A stretch of DNA of 64,000 nucleotides from Sphingomonas sp. 1F27F7B (GTDB lineage: Bacteria > Pseudomonadota > Alphaproteobacteria > Sphingomonadales > Sphingomonadaceae), in NCBI RefSeq assembly GCF_005503355.1, contig NZ_SCMK01000002.1:186001-250000 (forward strand). The letters are read 5' to 3'. The notes beneath the pieces were generated by a model that saw only the letters and a list, made by a program, of their open reading frames with translations, did not search any database and was not told the DNA's origin. Every line of letters starts with the position of its first letter. Position 1 is the stretch's first letter. Below, in pieces: positions 64,000 to 64,000 of this stretch. The position numbers and the translations under genes were made by a program.

Positions 64000-64000
64000 G

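Overview
This is a GC-rich chromosomal segment, dense with genes, that looks like it comes from a sphingomonad or a close alphaproteobacterial relative. Four things point that way: the ptsP, rodZ-like, cpoB, tilS, ftsH and nadD-rsfS-rlmH-envC-ctpA order; many TonB-dependent-receptor and FecI/FecR-type genes; a LexA site of the alphaproteobacterial GTTC-N7-GTTC type; and dispersed hairpins of the 'ccccgccttcgcgggg' kind. Genus is inferred from gene content only; no search was run.

Layout. 1-13.7 kb is housekeeping: the end of ptsP, a RodZ-like protein, CpoB/YbgF, TilS, FtsH with a terminator nearby, a small secreted protein, a DUF3667 membrane protein, ProA-NadD-RsfS-RlmH-EnvC-CtpA, then DsbB-COQ7. 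13.8-21.5 kb holds a secreted hypothetical, a GT87-like membrane protein, and a DNA-damage pair (a radical SAM protein directly behind a LexA box, and a UdgX fusion). That pair is split by an Lrp regulator, a VOC protein and a beta-helix/diheme-cytochrome pair. 21.5-29.4 kb is a TetR-YbhGFSR-NodT tripartite efflux operon that a reversed toxin-antitoxin module interrupts between YbhF and YbhS. 29.6-35.5 kb carries a DUF4173-response regulator-histidine kinase operon, a short Hsp70-like ATPase and a frameshifted secreted protein.

35.6-41.4 kb is a copper-handling block: copCD on one strand and, divergently, a CnrYXH-like membrane-signalling sigma module followed by multicopper oxidase copA and outer-membrane copB. 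41.4-45.9 kb holds a fosmidomycin-resistance-type MFS pump with a divergent AraC regulator, an M19-family protein without the usual N-terminal metal ligands, and an APH(3')-type aminoglycoside phosphotransferase. 46.3-57.7 kb is a cell-surface signalling and scavenging block: ECF sigma, FecR, a large STN-domain TonB receptor, a PraB-like secreted protein, a small secreted protein, PhoD, a Tat amidase and a second TonB receptor.

57.7-61.6 kb reads as a more recently rearranged stretch with visibly lower GC. It has the start of an IS3-family transposase, a SUKH-domain protein, nadC, a carboxymuconolactone-decarboxylase-like gene with a divergent HxlR regulator, and a decayed Lrp gene. It ends at the 3' end of tRNA-Ser(GGA). 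After that come a cyclophilin, a PqiC-like lipoprotein and the end of an MCE (MlaD) protein that runs out of the window.
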